Positions 21,081 through 32,329 of a stretch of DNA of 64,000 bases are shown here, piece by piece (the first letter of the stretch is position 1; each line of letters starts with the position of its first letter). Made by a program: the position numbers and the translations under genes. This DNA is from Rhypophila decipiens. Taxonomy: Eukaryota; Ascomycota; Sordariomycetes; Sordariales; Naviculisporaceae. The notes beneath the pieces are model-generated. The model worked only from the letters and a program-made list of their open reading frames with translations, did no database searches and was not told the origin of the DNA. The stretch is taken from NCBI GenBank assembly GCA_033297075.1, contig MU858136.1, positions 1-64,000 of the forward strand, written 5' to 3'.

Positions 21081-22870
21081 TTACTCGGCTCCACGCCTTG
21101 ATCGAAAGACAAGGTACGGTCCGTCGTGGAGGGAAACAAACATGTCATGCAGCTGGAACTCGTCCGGCCTGTCCCTCCCATGCTTTGCGCCTACACGTCC
21201 GCCACCTACCTGGCCCAGCTCGCCCGGGGCCGACTCAAAGTCGTAATACCATATAGTCTTGGCCAGCACGAGACTAGCCTCGAGGTAGGCCATGGGCTTA
21301 CCCGCACACTGCCGCGAACCGACGCCAAAGGCGGTAAAGGCTTCCAGCGCGCGCTTCCGGGCGGCCTCGTCTATCGAATTAGACGACCACAGCCAGCGCT
21401 CGGGTCGATACTCGAAGGGACTGGGAAAATAGTCCTCGTTATGGTGCAGGGAGTATATGTTGACGCCAAAGGTGGTACCGCGGGGCACAAGATGGCCGTC
21501 GATGAACAGGGGCTGTTTGTCGTTTGGATCTTGCACGCGCCAGAGTGTCGTGGGTCCGGGGGGAGACATGCGCAGGGCTTCGTCTATGCACGCTCGTAGG
21601 TAGACGCAGCCGGCCAGTTGAGGTCCGCCCTGGATCTCATGGCCATGCGCAAAGGTCGTGCGGATCTCGTGGACCAGTTTCGCGTAGACTCGTGGGTTGC
21701 GGACTAGGTAGAAGAAGGTTGCTGGGAGCAGTGTGGCGACGGTGTCACCGCCTGTGTGTTTTTGGCACTTGAGCATCAGCAAGGATTCAGAGGCAAAGAA
21801 TGAAGGGAACATCCATATGCAAATGGGTAACTAACCGGCTGTCAAGAGAAACAATGCCTCGTTCCAAAAGACCCCTTCATGATTCTCCATGCCTTTTGCA
21901 CCGATTTCGTCGGCAACATAAGAGTAAAAGTCTGGTTTCGCATTCTTATCCAACGCTGCACGCTCTTTGGATATTGAGTCGACTAGTGCCAGGAAGTTTG
22001 AGCGACCGTCGGCAAAGAGGCGATTCGTGATGGGTTCGAGGTACTTGATCTTGGAGAAGAAGGGCATATGCAGGAAGAGATTACCCATGAAGTTGGCCGC
22101 CTGGATCGCCTGGATCATGAATCGGTTGCTCTTACTGGTCTGCATATTTAGCCCGTACCCAAAGGTAAGCTGGCCGGCGATGTCGAGGCTTAGAAACTTG
22201 GCCATTGGCGTCAAGTTTACGTGGGTTGATGACTGGGAGGCTTGTTTGATGTGCTTGAGGAATATGTCAATCTCGGGGGCCATGACGGGCTCGAAGGACC
22301 GCATGGCACGGTCCGAGATGACTTGGCCGATCATCCTGCGCTTCTGTCGATGGATCTCGGGGTCGATGGCGTGAAATACGCTGTAAACATTGTTTTTGAC
22401 GACCAATTGATAGTTTGGTGACTTTCGTATCCGGTCGTTTTGGTAAATGTCTGTTGTCGCGCAGTTAGCGGACAAACAAATGCCAGTCTTGAGTGAACTT
22501 GACTAGATTCACTGTACCTCGCAGAGCAGTGGCCGTGTTGAACACCAATGCATTGGGACCTAGCCTTATTACAGGACCGTATGTGCGGTGAAGTTCCCAT
22601 ATCACTAAATGCAGTCGTAGTATGAGAACGTAACGGCCAGTGTAGAACTGGGTCAGTTTTGCGGCAAGAGGTCCTGGGTAAGCTCTCAGAGGGTGTGCGA
22701 AAAGCCTGTAACTGGCAATCAGGGTAATCTTTGCGTGGGCCAGTCAAGGTCAGAATAACTGAAGCAGATTATTTACAGAAGGTAGCATAGAGTCTTACAG
22801 CAGTGAAGAGTGCAGCAGTAGCATAGTATGCCACGGTTGCAGTTGCGGTGTCTGAGTACAGCATTGTCAT
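21081..22870 (-). CDS. Cytochrome P450 monooxygenase (intact)
   Basis: Four exons, 22870..22799, 22728..22518, 22450..21836 and 21751..21081, with introns of 67-83 nt, give 522 aa. The N-terminus has a membrane anchor (TVAYYATAALFTAITLIASYRLF), then the hinge YPGP. In order come the I-helix AGGDTVAT (about 299-306), the ExxR pair Glu357/Arg360 (DEALR), the PERW motif at 416-419, and the heme-binding loop FGVGSRQCAG with the thiolate Cys448. All key residues are present. It resembles the fungal isotrichodermin C-15 hydroxylase / benzoate hydroxylase-like clans, acting in the ER membrane with NADPH-P450 reductase; the substrate is unknown. It converges on the methyltransferase gene, with 80 bp between the stops. 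Confidence 0.9.
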
Positions 22871-23773
22871 TGTCGATAGATGGCTGACGAAGGGACGGGA
22901 AGAAAGAGAGGAGTAAAGCAAGCCATGAAAGCTCTGCTGTGAGTAAACTGAAGCATGCTTCTATTACATTTACGTGGGGTTGTAAGGGCATATTCCCCGG
23001 CCCTTGACATCGGTCATTTCTCACAGAGCATGGAAAAACACATCCAGCACGTATGTCACACTGCAAGTTGGCGGCGCATTAGTGGTAAGGGAGAAAGACG
23101 GATAACCTAAACCAAGGTACTACAAGGTATGGATACCGGCCTTGTAAGGCGTCCTGACCCCCAACATTGTTGCAGATGATTTGGATGCGCCATTCGGATC
23201 ACTGCGAGGTGGGTTCCAGCGGTGTTGTGTAACCCTGCGGGCTTCTTTATCTGTTCATGTAACGGGGAGCACTCTGTTGGTCCAGGCGTTCTCGGCCAAA
23301 CACTACCATGTGCCAACAGGAGGCACAGATGGGCACGGCTTTGGTCTTTGGTCCATTTGGTTTCCTGCCTGGTTCAATTTCAGGACCCGTTTGCTGTCAG
23401 ATATAGCATATCCTCCGTTGGGAGATAATGTAGGCGAGTGCCTGGAAAACCTTTATACACGGCTTCAAGCTTTGAAGGGTGGATTCTCGAGGCGGATCAA
23501 GGCATATCTGCGAAATTAAAGTGGCTGAGCCTCAGGCTGTCAGATGTATACTCACCACCTCCATTCAAATAGGGCGTAGACCAATTTATCGTAGAGCACC
23601 CTCTGCCGCCGGCGCCGCTCGTCGGCTTCGACTTGCTTCCGTGCTGCCGCCGAAAGCGTATTGGGGTGGTAGGCATAAGAATGGTTCCCGGGGATGGAGC
23701 AAAAAAAGCACGAGAACGAGGATGGATTTTAGATCCAGTATAATGGGAATAGTTCTAGCGACACAAAGCTATC
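22871..23773. other. Intergenic, nothing recognised
   Basis: Promoter of the intact P450 plus 3' flank of the HET-domain gene. Open frames at 23181-23519 and 23479-23799 have no recognisable features. Confidence 0.4.
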
Positions 23774-25687
23774 TCAAGTACTGCTCGAAAATTTTTTAGT
23801 TTTGATGTTCAAGGAGCAAACGAGGCTGTCATCCACCAAATTCGGCAACCAGGAGAGAGTGAATCTAAGGCCGAACTTTCTATCCGGGGATACTAGTTCC
23901 ATACATGGCGGATTGTTCTCTATTGTAACCCCTTCCAGACTTTGAATGCGTCTATAAGACTCAAAATCGTTTGGAGGCTCACCTGTGACGTCTCTTGCTA
24001 CCCAGAATGTTGGTGGTCCACGAGTATTGTAATAAGTCCCGGGCGAATCTTCGGGCTTCCCTGGTTCCATTCTTTCGCCTAGAAACACTGTGAATGGCTG
24101 TATCCAGTGTCTTGAGGTTATAACAGCTATCACCCTGCTTGTTATCCCTGGAGGTCCTGCCTCTGGTGGAACTGGAATCATGTGCTCAATCTGATGAAAC
24201 CTTCGGAACTGTGGCAGCCATATACCAGGTGTCCTGACGGCCCACCCCGGACCGTTCGTGTCAATGGTGAACCCACCACATCGTCTTGATACATGAGTCT
24301 CTGGAATTCGAATCTTATGCCGAACGTAGAGACTTATGGGATCGGGAGGCAATAGACCCGCCGCTCGAACCTCGGTGATGCTAAAGTTGTATATGACTGA
24401 TGGATTCACTCGTACAAACTGCCGGGTGCTGGCGCCGGGGCAAAGAGACTTCAGGAGGATGGCTAGGCCGCTGTACGAGAAGCCACTTGGTTCTGATGTG
24501 CCCCTCGAGCCGGTACGTTTAATGTTAAGGACAGCGAGGTACTCATTTTCCATGTCGTGGAGGTTCGTTGCGATGATGGGGTAGATGAAATAGAGTCCAG
24601 AGACCTTGGTGAGAGGAATAAGCGACAACTGGGCATTGAACCCTATACTTGTGCTCCCGAACGGTGGGATAAAGGTTGGGTGTTCAAAAGGAGCAAGTGT
24701 CTCGTTGAGGGTGATGACAAACTCTTGCGGAGACCTCGCGAACAAACCCCTATATGTGCGGAAACTTTGACCTTCGGCGGCTGTCTTGATGGTCTGGATT
24801 GGTTGCTCTGATGAACTAAGAGTTCCATGCTGCCACGCAAAGATAGTTTGGTCGTCGGATGTTCTGCATATCTCTTCCTGAAGGCGTAGGAAGGCTTTCT
24901 CGGCCTCACCGTACAGCAAGGGCATATTTACATCGAATATCCCCAAAAGGCAATACGCCATATCTTCAATTCGGGTGGTTGTTCGATCTGCCGCCCAGCG
25001 CATCTTGTCGGCAACACTGATCGATGAGCAGTCGCCCGTTTCCAGAACGCTTCTGGGGATGCCCGTGATCTTAGAGAGGAGCTTCAACTCGGTTGCCTTT
25101 TTGAAAGCTGGGCTCCAGTCCGAGTAGTAGAATACGAGGTCTTTAGGGGCTATGAGCTCTTGGAGTGTCCAGCCCCGTGTATACCACCTACTCTGGTAGA
25201 ATGGATGGGCGATCGCGTCATCCGAGAAAGCGAGGTTCCGGTATTTGTCCCTCTCCGCAAGCTCAATTCCCACTCTGGCATGGGGTTTGAGTACGCGGTT
25301 CTCCAAGGCATCGTGTAAGTCTTTGAGCGGACCCGGGGGAACATCGGCCAGATACACGTAGCATCGCGTGGCCTTGGAGTACCATCGAAACATGGAATTG
25401 ATAGACTCGGAAAGTTCGGCGCTGCTGCTCTTGTCGATGCAGCATGTGTCTACCCACATGTACTCGAAGCCATCCGCAGCAGCAACCCTGGCGAAATTAC
25501 AGATCTTTTGGTATCCTGGTTTCTTCTTGATGGCTGCCCCTTGCCAACGAGAAGCTGGAGAGGCCGCCTGCATCTCGTGATATGATATCTCGCCATCTTC
25601 CCAAGTGTGCGAGAGGATGGCATACGGTCCTGAATAGTCACCAGGGAACTCTTCAAGAGTGAGATTATCGGTTCTGATGAGGCGCAT
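23774..25687 (-). CDS. HET-domain protein (heterokaryon incompatibility family)
   Basis: Intronless, 637 aa from the ATG at 25687. The open frame runs 87 codons further upstream, but HET proteins of this type start with M-R-L-I-x-T-x-x-L-x-L-E-E-F, exactly what follows this ATG. The HET core is clear: YAILSHTWEDGEISY (residues about 21-35), then KICNFARVAAADGFEYMWVD followed by TCCIDKSSSAELSESINSM, then YVYLADV, and the RWYTRGWTLQELIAP block. DMAYCLLGIFDVNMPLLYGE follows. The C-terminal 300 residues are beta-rich with no NACHT, WD or ankyrin repeats, so this is a stand-alone HET effector. HET domains act in allorecognition and programmed cell death after hyphal fusion; whether this allele does so is not known. 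Confidence 0.9.
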   Translation of the reverse strand: MRLIRTDNLTLEEFPGDYSGPYAILSHTWEDGEISYHEMQAASPASRWQGAAIKKKPGYQKICNFARVAAADGFEYMWVDTCCIDKSSSAELSESINSMFRWYSKATRCYVYLADVPPGPLKDLHDALENRVLKPHARVGIELAERDKYRNLAFSDDAIAHPFYQSRWYTRGWTLQELIAPKDLVFYYSDWSPAFKKATELKLLSKITGIPRSVLETGDCSSISVADKMRWAADRTTTRIEDMAYCLLGIFDVNMPLLYGEAEKAFLRLQEEICRTSDDQTIFAWQHGTLSSSEQPIQTIKTAAEGQSFRTYRGLFARSPQEFVITLNETLAPFEHPTFIPPFGSTSIGFNAQLSLIPLTKVSGLYFIYPIIATNLHDMENEYLAVLNIKRTGSRGTSEPSGFSYSGLAILLKSLCPGASTRQFVRVNPSVIYNFSITEVRAAGLLPPDPISLYVRHKIRIPETHVSRRCGGFTIDTNGPGWAVRTPGIWLPQFRRFHQIEHMIPVPPEAGPPGITSRVIAVITSRHWIQPFTVFLGERMEPGKPEDSPGTYYNTRGPPTFWVARDVTGEPPNDFESYRRIQSLEGVTIENNPPCMELVSPDRKFGLRFTLSWLPNLVDDSLVCSLNIKTKKFSSST

Positions 25688-27855
25688 GGGTCCGTCTAGA
25701 TGAATGAGTGCTTCAATAGATGGAATTCGATGTGAATGTATGAAAAGATGAGACCTTGATGGTTGTTGAGGGATTTCCCCGGTCTCGGAACAGGCAGAAA
25801 TATGGTCAGATATCCCCGCAATTTCAGCCACAGAGATTAGAGATGTTGATTGGTTAGCGAATCCCGACGATACTTGACATGGTGTGGTCAAGGTGAGAGC
25901 ACGTGACCGTGAACTCCGACAAAGTCGAACGACCTGGAGACTGTTCACCTAATCTGACGATGTCCCAGAGCAGCAATGGGAGACGCATTGTCCATGAAAA
26001 TGAATGTATTGCTGGGTACTGTGATCTACATCGTGGCCATGGTTGCAGGCTGGCAGAATCTTGGAGCTCACGGAGCAGGCGTGGAGGATGTCATTTTATT
26101 GTGATACCAGCAAGACCTGTTCGGACTAATTGACTTTTAGAGTGAGGAAATGCCCCAATGGCGATAAACTGGGTAGGAAAGATGTCGGGGTGCGGATTCA
26201 TCGTGGAAGGCCATGAACTGACTGGCGTGTGCCTCAATGAAGACGTGAGCTCCGCTGAGTCGTCGAAGATTCCTTTTCAGTGGGGGTATTTCGATAATTG
26301 TCTCGTTGCCGTTGCCTGTCCATGAATGGGAAGGACCTAGCTTGGTTCATCATTGGACCTTCCTCTCCAAAGGTCAACATGATCTCCATCTGCAGCCTTT
26401 GGTCCACCCAACGCTTTCCGCCACCCGAACCTTAACCTTACGCTCCTTCTGTCTTGTGTTCAAGCTAAGGGAAAAGGTTCCTCGCGCTACCTCATGTCAG
26501 AGAATCGCTCACCACCAGGCGCGAGAGACATTTTCTTTCCTCATAAAATGCAGACTTCATCCCCGATCACTTCAACCAGGTATGCCTAACCGATCAGATA
26601 AATGGCCACTCATCATAACAACCAGCCGCGAGGTACGTTATTTACACCTCGCCCACTTACATATTCTTCATACCAGTTCCCCTGTTGTTGCCCGCTTCCC
26701 CGGAAAGTTCTTGGTCCATAATCTGCACCGGACGGAGAAGCCGCCCTGAAAGTGCCAAGGGCTTGCCTCCATGTTAGCGCCTCAATGCCACTTGTTAAAG
26801 CTATGAATCAGGAGGTCATCTGGTTGGTGACCAATTACTGCGGCTTGGTGTACTTCTCTTATTATATTACCATGACTTTTTATCCTCTGGTCCTCCTGGT
26901 ACAAATCTATCCGGGGAACTGCGTTCCACAGACCAGCCTTCCGCTGACTGTCAACAAAGACTGTCCAGCTCTCGAGGCCACGAGCTCCCTTCTTGTCTTA
27001 GGAGTGGACAGTGTATTCTCAGTCGTGATTGACAAGACATGTCAGGGCCCATTGCTTGTTCTCTCTGAACCATGATCCACTGCCCCTTGGTCAGGTCAAG
27101 CTTCTTTGTCGACGATTGGTGGATAAATGCTCTTCCCGAAGTAGAATATTTATGAACCAACCAATCTGAAAAAAAGCCCCTGAGCCAAGTTTCCGGTCCC
27201 ATTGCTGCAACAAGCGTACCAACCGCCGTCGATGACAGGTGCGACAACGGCAGTTAGTGCAGGGCCCAACATATTCACAAATACAATGGAATGCGACAGC
27301 CGCGCCGAATTGGGCAATTATCAAGGTCTAATATGCCGAAAGTCTCAGCCTCTTCGACGGAGCCAAGAAATCGTCGCCTATTTAACCGTTTGGTTTCCTC
27401 TTGGCAACTTTAGAGAAATCTGGGGAAGGACTGTTCGGTTCCCAAAACATATTCTCCATCTCGCCTCTGTCACTTGGACTGCCATCCTCTCACTTGCTTG
27501 ACCCCAGATTTTCACGTCCATGGCCCATGCTCAGGCACCGGTAGTAACGAGAGCCACTCCCGTGACGATCTTGGCGCCAGATAAACGAGATCCGGGGTAA
27601 TAACGCCGCAATATACACTGGCCAACAACTTGGTTGACGGGCTTATTAACTGTTGGGCCGGAAACAAGTCACGATACTCGTCGCCAAGCAGGACTGGAAA
27701 TGACGGATGAAAAAGTCGGCTCCAGAGGTCGAGGCAAAGGGACCATGAGGCACGAGATGGGTATATAAACTTGGACAGCCAGGCCAGTTCGAGTAACCAG
27801 GAAACAGCACCACATCCATCATCCCCCTTACAACTCTTTCTAGCCCCTTGCCACC
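25688..27855. other. 2.2 kb intergenic region, nothing coding recognised
   Basis: Includes the promoter of the HET gene and that of the AA9 gene. CCGGGG at 27592-27597 fits the CreA carbon-repressor consensus (SYGGRG), about 260 bp upstream of the AA9 start. Frames such as 26306-26749 and 26752-27075 lack protein character. Confidence 0.4.
27762..27769 (+). promoter_or_regulatory. TATA box of the AA9 gene
   Basis: TATATAAA lies 87 bp upstream of the AA9 start codon, a usual distance for strongly inducible fungal cellulase-type promoters. Confidence 0.65.
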
Positions 27856-28560
27856 ATGAAGCTCTCCATCCTTGCGGCTCTGACCGCCGCGGCCACCGCG
27901 GTGGACGCCCACTACATCTTCAACATCCTGTTCGTCAACGGCGTCAGACAAGGTGGCGAGTACACCTACGTCCGCCGCAACACCAACTCGTACAACCCGG
28001 CCTTCCCCGACATCGTCGACAAGAACGACCTCCGCTGCAACGTCGGCGCCAAGCCCGGCGGCAACGTAGGCACCTTCGAGGTCAACGCCGGCGACCGCAT
28101 CGCCCTCAAGCTCTTCAACAACGAATTCATCGAGCACCCCGGCCCGGGATTCGTCTACATGTCCAAGGCCCCCGACAGCGTCAGCACCTACGACGGCTCG
28201 GGCGACTGGTTCAAGGTCTGGGAGTCAGGTCTCTGCCGCGGCAATGCGGCCCAGGACGGCAACTGGTGCACCTACAACAAGGACCGCATGGAGTTCACCA
28301 TCCCCCCCAAGACACCCCCCGGCGAGTACCTCGTTCGCTTCGAGCATATCGGTCTGCACGAGGGACATGTCCAGCGCGCCCAGTTTTATATGCAGTGCCT
28401 GCAGCTGCGCATCAAGGGCAACGGCGGCGGTAACCCCAGCCCGCTGGTCAAGATCCCTGGCATCTATAAACAGACTGATCCCGGTATTCGGTACAACAAG
28501 TGGACTGGCAACCCGGCGCCGTACCAGATGCCCGGTCCCAAGGTCTGGAACGGCAACTAA
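27856..28560 (+). CDS. AA9 lytic polysaccharide monooxygenase
   Basis: Intronless, 234 aa, start in CACCATGAAG context. The signal peptide is cleaved after Ala18, leaving His19 as the N-terminal copper-brace histidine (VDA/HYIF). The second brace residue is His94 in EHPGPG and the axial Tyr178 lies in AQFYMQC, with second-sphere Gln176 and a histidine in HEGH in place. Four cysteines fit two disulfides. There is no CBM1. AA9 enzymes are secreted and cleave cellulose or hemicellulose oxidatively using copper and peroxide or oxygen. Codons are strongly C-ending compared with the neighbours, as in many highly expressed secreted enzymes. The TATA box and possible CreA site suggest carbon-source control (inference). 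Confidence 0.95.
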   Translation: MKLSILAALTAAATAVDAHYIFNILFVNGVRQGGEYTYVRRNTNSYNPAFPDIVDKNDLRCNVGAKPGGNVGTFEVNAGDRIALKLFNNEFIEHPGPGFVYMSKAPDSVSTYDGSGDWFKVWESGLCRGNAAQDGNWCTYNKDRMEFTIPPKTPPGEYLVRFEHIGLHEGHVQRAQFYMQCLQLRIKGNGGGNPSPLVKIPGIYKQTDPGIRYNKWTGNPAPYQMPGPKVWNGN

Positions 28561-29197
28561 ATAGTGGCCGACTGAGAGTTGGTGGGTGGTGAAAGAGTGA
28601 GGAAGGGGGCGACGAGGATGTTGGAGATGTTGGTTGTTGATACTTTGCTTCATGTTCATAGCCGTTGGAGTCCATTGTTGCTTGCCGTACCTGTAGTTTG
28701 TCCTTACATAGTCAGCCAAGACATCAAGTAGCATGGAGCTCATACTGACCACTGTATATATGCCGCCTGTTGAGCCCCTCTCGGTGCAAACAAATGCCTG
28801 CTCCAATGTGACGGTGGTGTCTATCTTTTCCGTGACATCACGATCCATGGGGCACATGCGACCAACACGTACATAGCACCCGCCAGGCGGAATCGGGAAG
28901 GGTCACTCGGCTCATGGCTGACCAGGATGAAGACACGAGAGTGCAAGGCGAGAATAGAATGCCGTTCCATATGTGACTGGCTCAAAATGACAGCCCATAT
29001 CCATTAACGCCCCATAAAAAGTCAGAACTCGTCCACCATTGCCCGCAACTGCCAAAAGGCCATCTTGAAGTGCGCATCTGCCCATCATCGCATCCGCGAC
29101 TGGCCATGCCGTAGCCGTATCATAACCCAACCACAGAGACGACGGTCATCCAGTATCCGTATCTATACAATGCCCCTCTTCCCAGCTCATGTCTGCC
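28561..29197. other. Intergenic, nothing recognised
   Basis: 3' flank of the AA9 gene up to the stop of a small minus-strand membrane protein. No feature supported. Confidence 0.4.
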
Positions 29198-29650
29198 TCA
29201 CGCCCTCGAGCCAGTCCACCCCAACAACTCCTCGCCAACAAAGACCCCCAACGCAGCAACAAACGCCCAAGGAACAACAGCCGCCGCCCACCCTCGTCCC
29301 AGAATATCCACCACCACCATCCACGTCGAAGCCCAAAGACAACCGCCCACGCTCAGCTTGGAACAAACCCGCTCAACAGGATAGACGAACCCCAGCGCGT
29401 AAATCTTTTGCGCAGTGAGATACCCTTGCCAGCCAAAGGCATATACGCAGAATAACAAGATTACTACATCGCGAAATGTGATGGACGACGGGTTCTGCGC
29501 TTTGTATGAGATTGATCGCAAGGTCGGGTTATGGTATGTCGGTCGGCGATGGACGGGGTTGGACCTTGCGACGGGGTCGTTGAACGGTTTGGGTTTACCC
29601 GCGTCTTGGGGTTTTTGGACGTCGAAAGCTAGTCCGCCGCAGCCTACCAT
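29198..29650 (-). CDS. Possible small membrane protein, unknown family
   Basis: An uninterrupted frame of 150 aa with ATG in good context (GAAAATGG). A polar N-terminal 58 residues are followed by hydrophobic stretches at about 59-78 and 120-139 and a weaker one at 101-116, so a 2-3 pass membrane protein is plausible. I do not recognise a family. The opposite strand is also partly open, and no intron or homology supports the call, so it could be fortuitous. Confidence 0.45.
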   Translation of the reverse strand: MVGCGGLAFDVQKPQDAGKPKPFNDPVARSNPVHRRPTYHNPTLRSISYKAQNPSSITFRDVVILLFCVYAFGWQGYLTAQKIYALGFVYPVERVCSKLSVGGCLWASTWMVVVDILGRGWAAAVVPWAFVAALGVFVGEELLGWTGSRA

Positions 29651-30350
29651 TTTCGTTTATATCGTTTATATCGGCTTTGAGTTATTTGGAGGAGGGCTTT
29701 GACGGAGCCGAGCTCGAGCAAGGTTCGAGATTGTTCGTGGCGGTGATGATGGTCGCTGGACGGGAGGTCGCCGAGTGGATGCGACTCGAGTTGTACTGTG
29801 CAGTATTGACTACAGATGCGGGCCGTAGGTTGCTCTGATCGCAATCGTGAAAATGAAAAGTGACTGGAAGTTTGGCAAGCACGTTCAGTCGTCGAGGGAA
29901 GGGGGGAGCGAGAGATAAAGCACCTTTGTTGTTGCAATCAATTGATGGAAGCTCACTCGGCGATAGTAGTGGATAAATCGGCTGCATGGAGCTTTGTGCG
30001 GGGAATCCGCCAAGCAGGCAGCCGCGCTAGACCTGGTGAGGACAAGTGGCACGCCACTGGACAGTGCTGTGACATATTATACCCAAGCGCTGTCCCGGAT
30101 TTGTGCAAGCCATTGGGCCATGCACAATTACCTTATTGGGGGCAGCCCACTGTATGTCGAGAAGTTGTATTGTACAACGTACCGGTACAGTACGGGTCAC
30201 GGATAGCAAAAACAGACATTGCCAGAATTTCCAGCTCACCGTGACTGTAATTTGGGGATTGAACTCGACCATTGGCGGTTATTATGAAATCATGAAAAGA
30301 AAAAAACAAAACCAGAATCAGGACCTTGCGGCCCTGAATCCATGAATCAG
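29651..30350. other. Intergenic, nothing recognised
   Basis: About 700 bp between the small membrane protein start and the tRNA-Phe gene. An A-rich run (about 30297-30312) adjoins the tRNA 3' end and would serve, on the minus strand, as the T-rich pol III terminator. Confidence 0.4.
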
Positions 30351-30454
30351 TGCGGTTTGTGTGGATCGAACACACGACCTTCAGATACCCTTTGACGAGG
30401 TGGATGAAGAAGTTTGACTTCAGTCTGACGCTCTCCCAACTGAGCTAAACCCGC
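30351..30454 (-). tRNA. tRNA-Phe (GAA) with 31-nt intron
   Basis: The minus strand reads GCGGGTTTAGCTCAGTTGGG at the 5' end and GTTCGATCCACACAAACCGC-A at the 3' end; the acceptor stem pairs fully. The anticodon GAA is at 30421-30419. A 31-nt intron interrupts the anticodon loop one base 3' of the anticodon, the canonical position. Mature length 73 nt without CCA. A-box and B-box are perfect, and a T-run follows. Confidence 0.97.
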
Positions 30455-31068
30455 TGACTTGCTGTGGATTGTTATCTGGGAGGAGAAAGTGGCTTTTGTG
30501 TGGGCGGCAAGTGGAGGCTTGTGGGTTGTTGCCCTTCGTTACGGTTCAGGGGTAACTTGTTTACACGACTGGCTACTGTGCTAGCAGAGAACGGATGTAA
30601 TTGACTTTTCTCCTTCTAGGCGACAAAGATACCAGAGGGATGATAGATGTTCATTCAATATTTCGCTTGCTGTTGACTTTTTGTCCCAGTTGCTCGGTAT
30701 TGCTGCAACCAATCGGTCAAATCTCCATACCAACGTAAGCATCCGGTTTAGTTGACGGGTCAGAACAAAGTCCCACGAGATGTTGGTAGCTTTACCCGGC
30801 CGCTGCTGTGCATTTTTGGGGTCATCAAGGCCAAATCAGTTATCACGCCGCATTTGTGCTTCGCGGAAGGTGAGCAGTCATCAGGTGCTGTTGGCTGATT
30901 GGAGCCCAGTTCCGAGATTGGCCATCCTTCTGGTCAATGCTCGCATTGCTCGGAGACATTTTATCATCACATGCGTCAGCTCCACTTTATATAGCCGTGT
31001 TAGTCGGCTTGTAACCGTCCTGCTACCCTTCAAGGCTGTTTTAAACACGCCCAAGTACTATAGTCTCG
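30455..31068. other. Intergenic, nothing recognised
   Basis: About 600 bp between the tRNA-Phe 5' end and the SDR start. No gene or repeat supported. Confidence 0.4.
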
Positions 31069-32279
31069 ATGTCTGCTTCAAGAGCAGGTTCCATCCTCGT
31101 CACCGGCGCCAACGGCGGGCTGGGGAGCGCCGTTGTGAAGCAGATTGCTTCATCGCCCAAGCTCTCGGCCTATTGCGGCCTGTATACCGTTCGGAATGCA
31201 GCAAACGCTCCGGCCCTCACAGCGGCTCTCCAAGCACCTGCGGCATCAAGATCACACAAATATGATATCCTGTCTCTTGACTTGACGAGGCTCCAACACA
31301 TACGACAACTGGCGGAGGGCATTAATGTGAGCAATGCCAATCAACACTTATTCTCAAGTGAGGGCAATTGGCACTCATGACTAACCGTTATATCATTTCC
31401 TCAGGCGGGAGTATCCGCGGGGCAGATACCCCCCATCCGAGCCCTCATCTTGAACGCCGGATGGCTTGACTGTGGGAAGCAGGTATTCACAGAAGACGGG
31501 CTTGACGGTGTCTTTGCGGCAAACTACATGGGGCACTGGCTTCTAGTCCTTCTCTTGCTCCAGAGTATGGACAAGGAAGCTGGTCGGATTATTGTTCTTG
31601 GAAGCCAGTCACACGAGTGAGTTTACGTTTTTGTGTTCCATTCTCAAATCGACAATAAATTGACCGGTATGGTCCCAGTCCTCACGACCCACGCAACAAC
31701 TCGAGCGGAGCCTTTGTCGACAAACAGTACAAGACGGTCATCCACGCCGATTCCGACATCGAGGCCATCGCCAAGGGCAGCTGGAGCACCGGCATAACCC
31801 CAAAAGACGCATCGTCTCTGGACGCTTTCCGGGCAGGATTCCGCCGCTACAGTGCGGCCAAGCTCTTCTGCATCATGATGATGCACGACTTGCAGCGCCG
31901 GCTTGACCAAGATGCAGCTCTCATGAACATCTCCGTGCTGGGAGTCGATCCGGGCCTCATGCCCTCGAGCTTCACGCGGCAGGCACCATGGATTATCAGT
32001 GTGGTTCTGTTCAAGTTCGTATATCCAGCAATTGGCTGGCTGTATCCCAGCGGGTCTGTACGACCTACTAGTCGCTCGGCGGCTGATGTGCTGGAAGCTG
32101 CTTTTGGGAGCCCGGCAGATGGCAAAGCGTCACTCAAGGGTCTGTATCTCAACGACAAGTTGCCCTTTGAGACGAGCGCCGAGTCGAGAGACGAGACAGA
32201 ACAGAGGAAGCTGTGGGCAGAGACGGTCAAACTTGCTGGACTGAAGGAGGGAGACACCATTCTGAGGGACTGGCAGTAG
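31069..32279 (+). CDS. Short-chain dehydrogenase/reductase
   Basis: Three exons, 31069..31326, 31405..31616 and 31679..32279, with 78- and 62-nt introns, give 356 aa. The cofactor motif TGANGGLG is at residues 12-19; LNAGW carries the NAG signature (103-105); GSQSH holds the catalytic Ser; and YSAAK at 214-218 is the catalytic Tyr-Lys pair. The C-terminus has a hydrophobic segment (WIISVVLFKFVYPAIGWLYP), suggesting membrane association. Substrate unknown. It converges with the HET-domain gene on the minus strand, only 50 bp apart. Confidence 0.88.
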
Positions 32280-32329
32280 CTGCGGCATGTCATTATTATA
32301 TCAGTGCGTTCTCGTCATTATTCATTGAA

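Noticed and set aside
10407..22870. Complete biosynthetic gene cluster
   Set aside because: No backbone synthase or cluster regulator could be found, so only a tailoring neighbourhood is claimed.
26306..27075. Two open frames (147 and 107 codons) upstream of the AA9 gene
   Set aside because: Composition and residue patterns do not look like folded or secreted proteins; probably chance frames in the promoter region.
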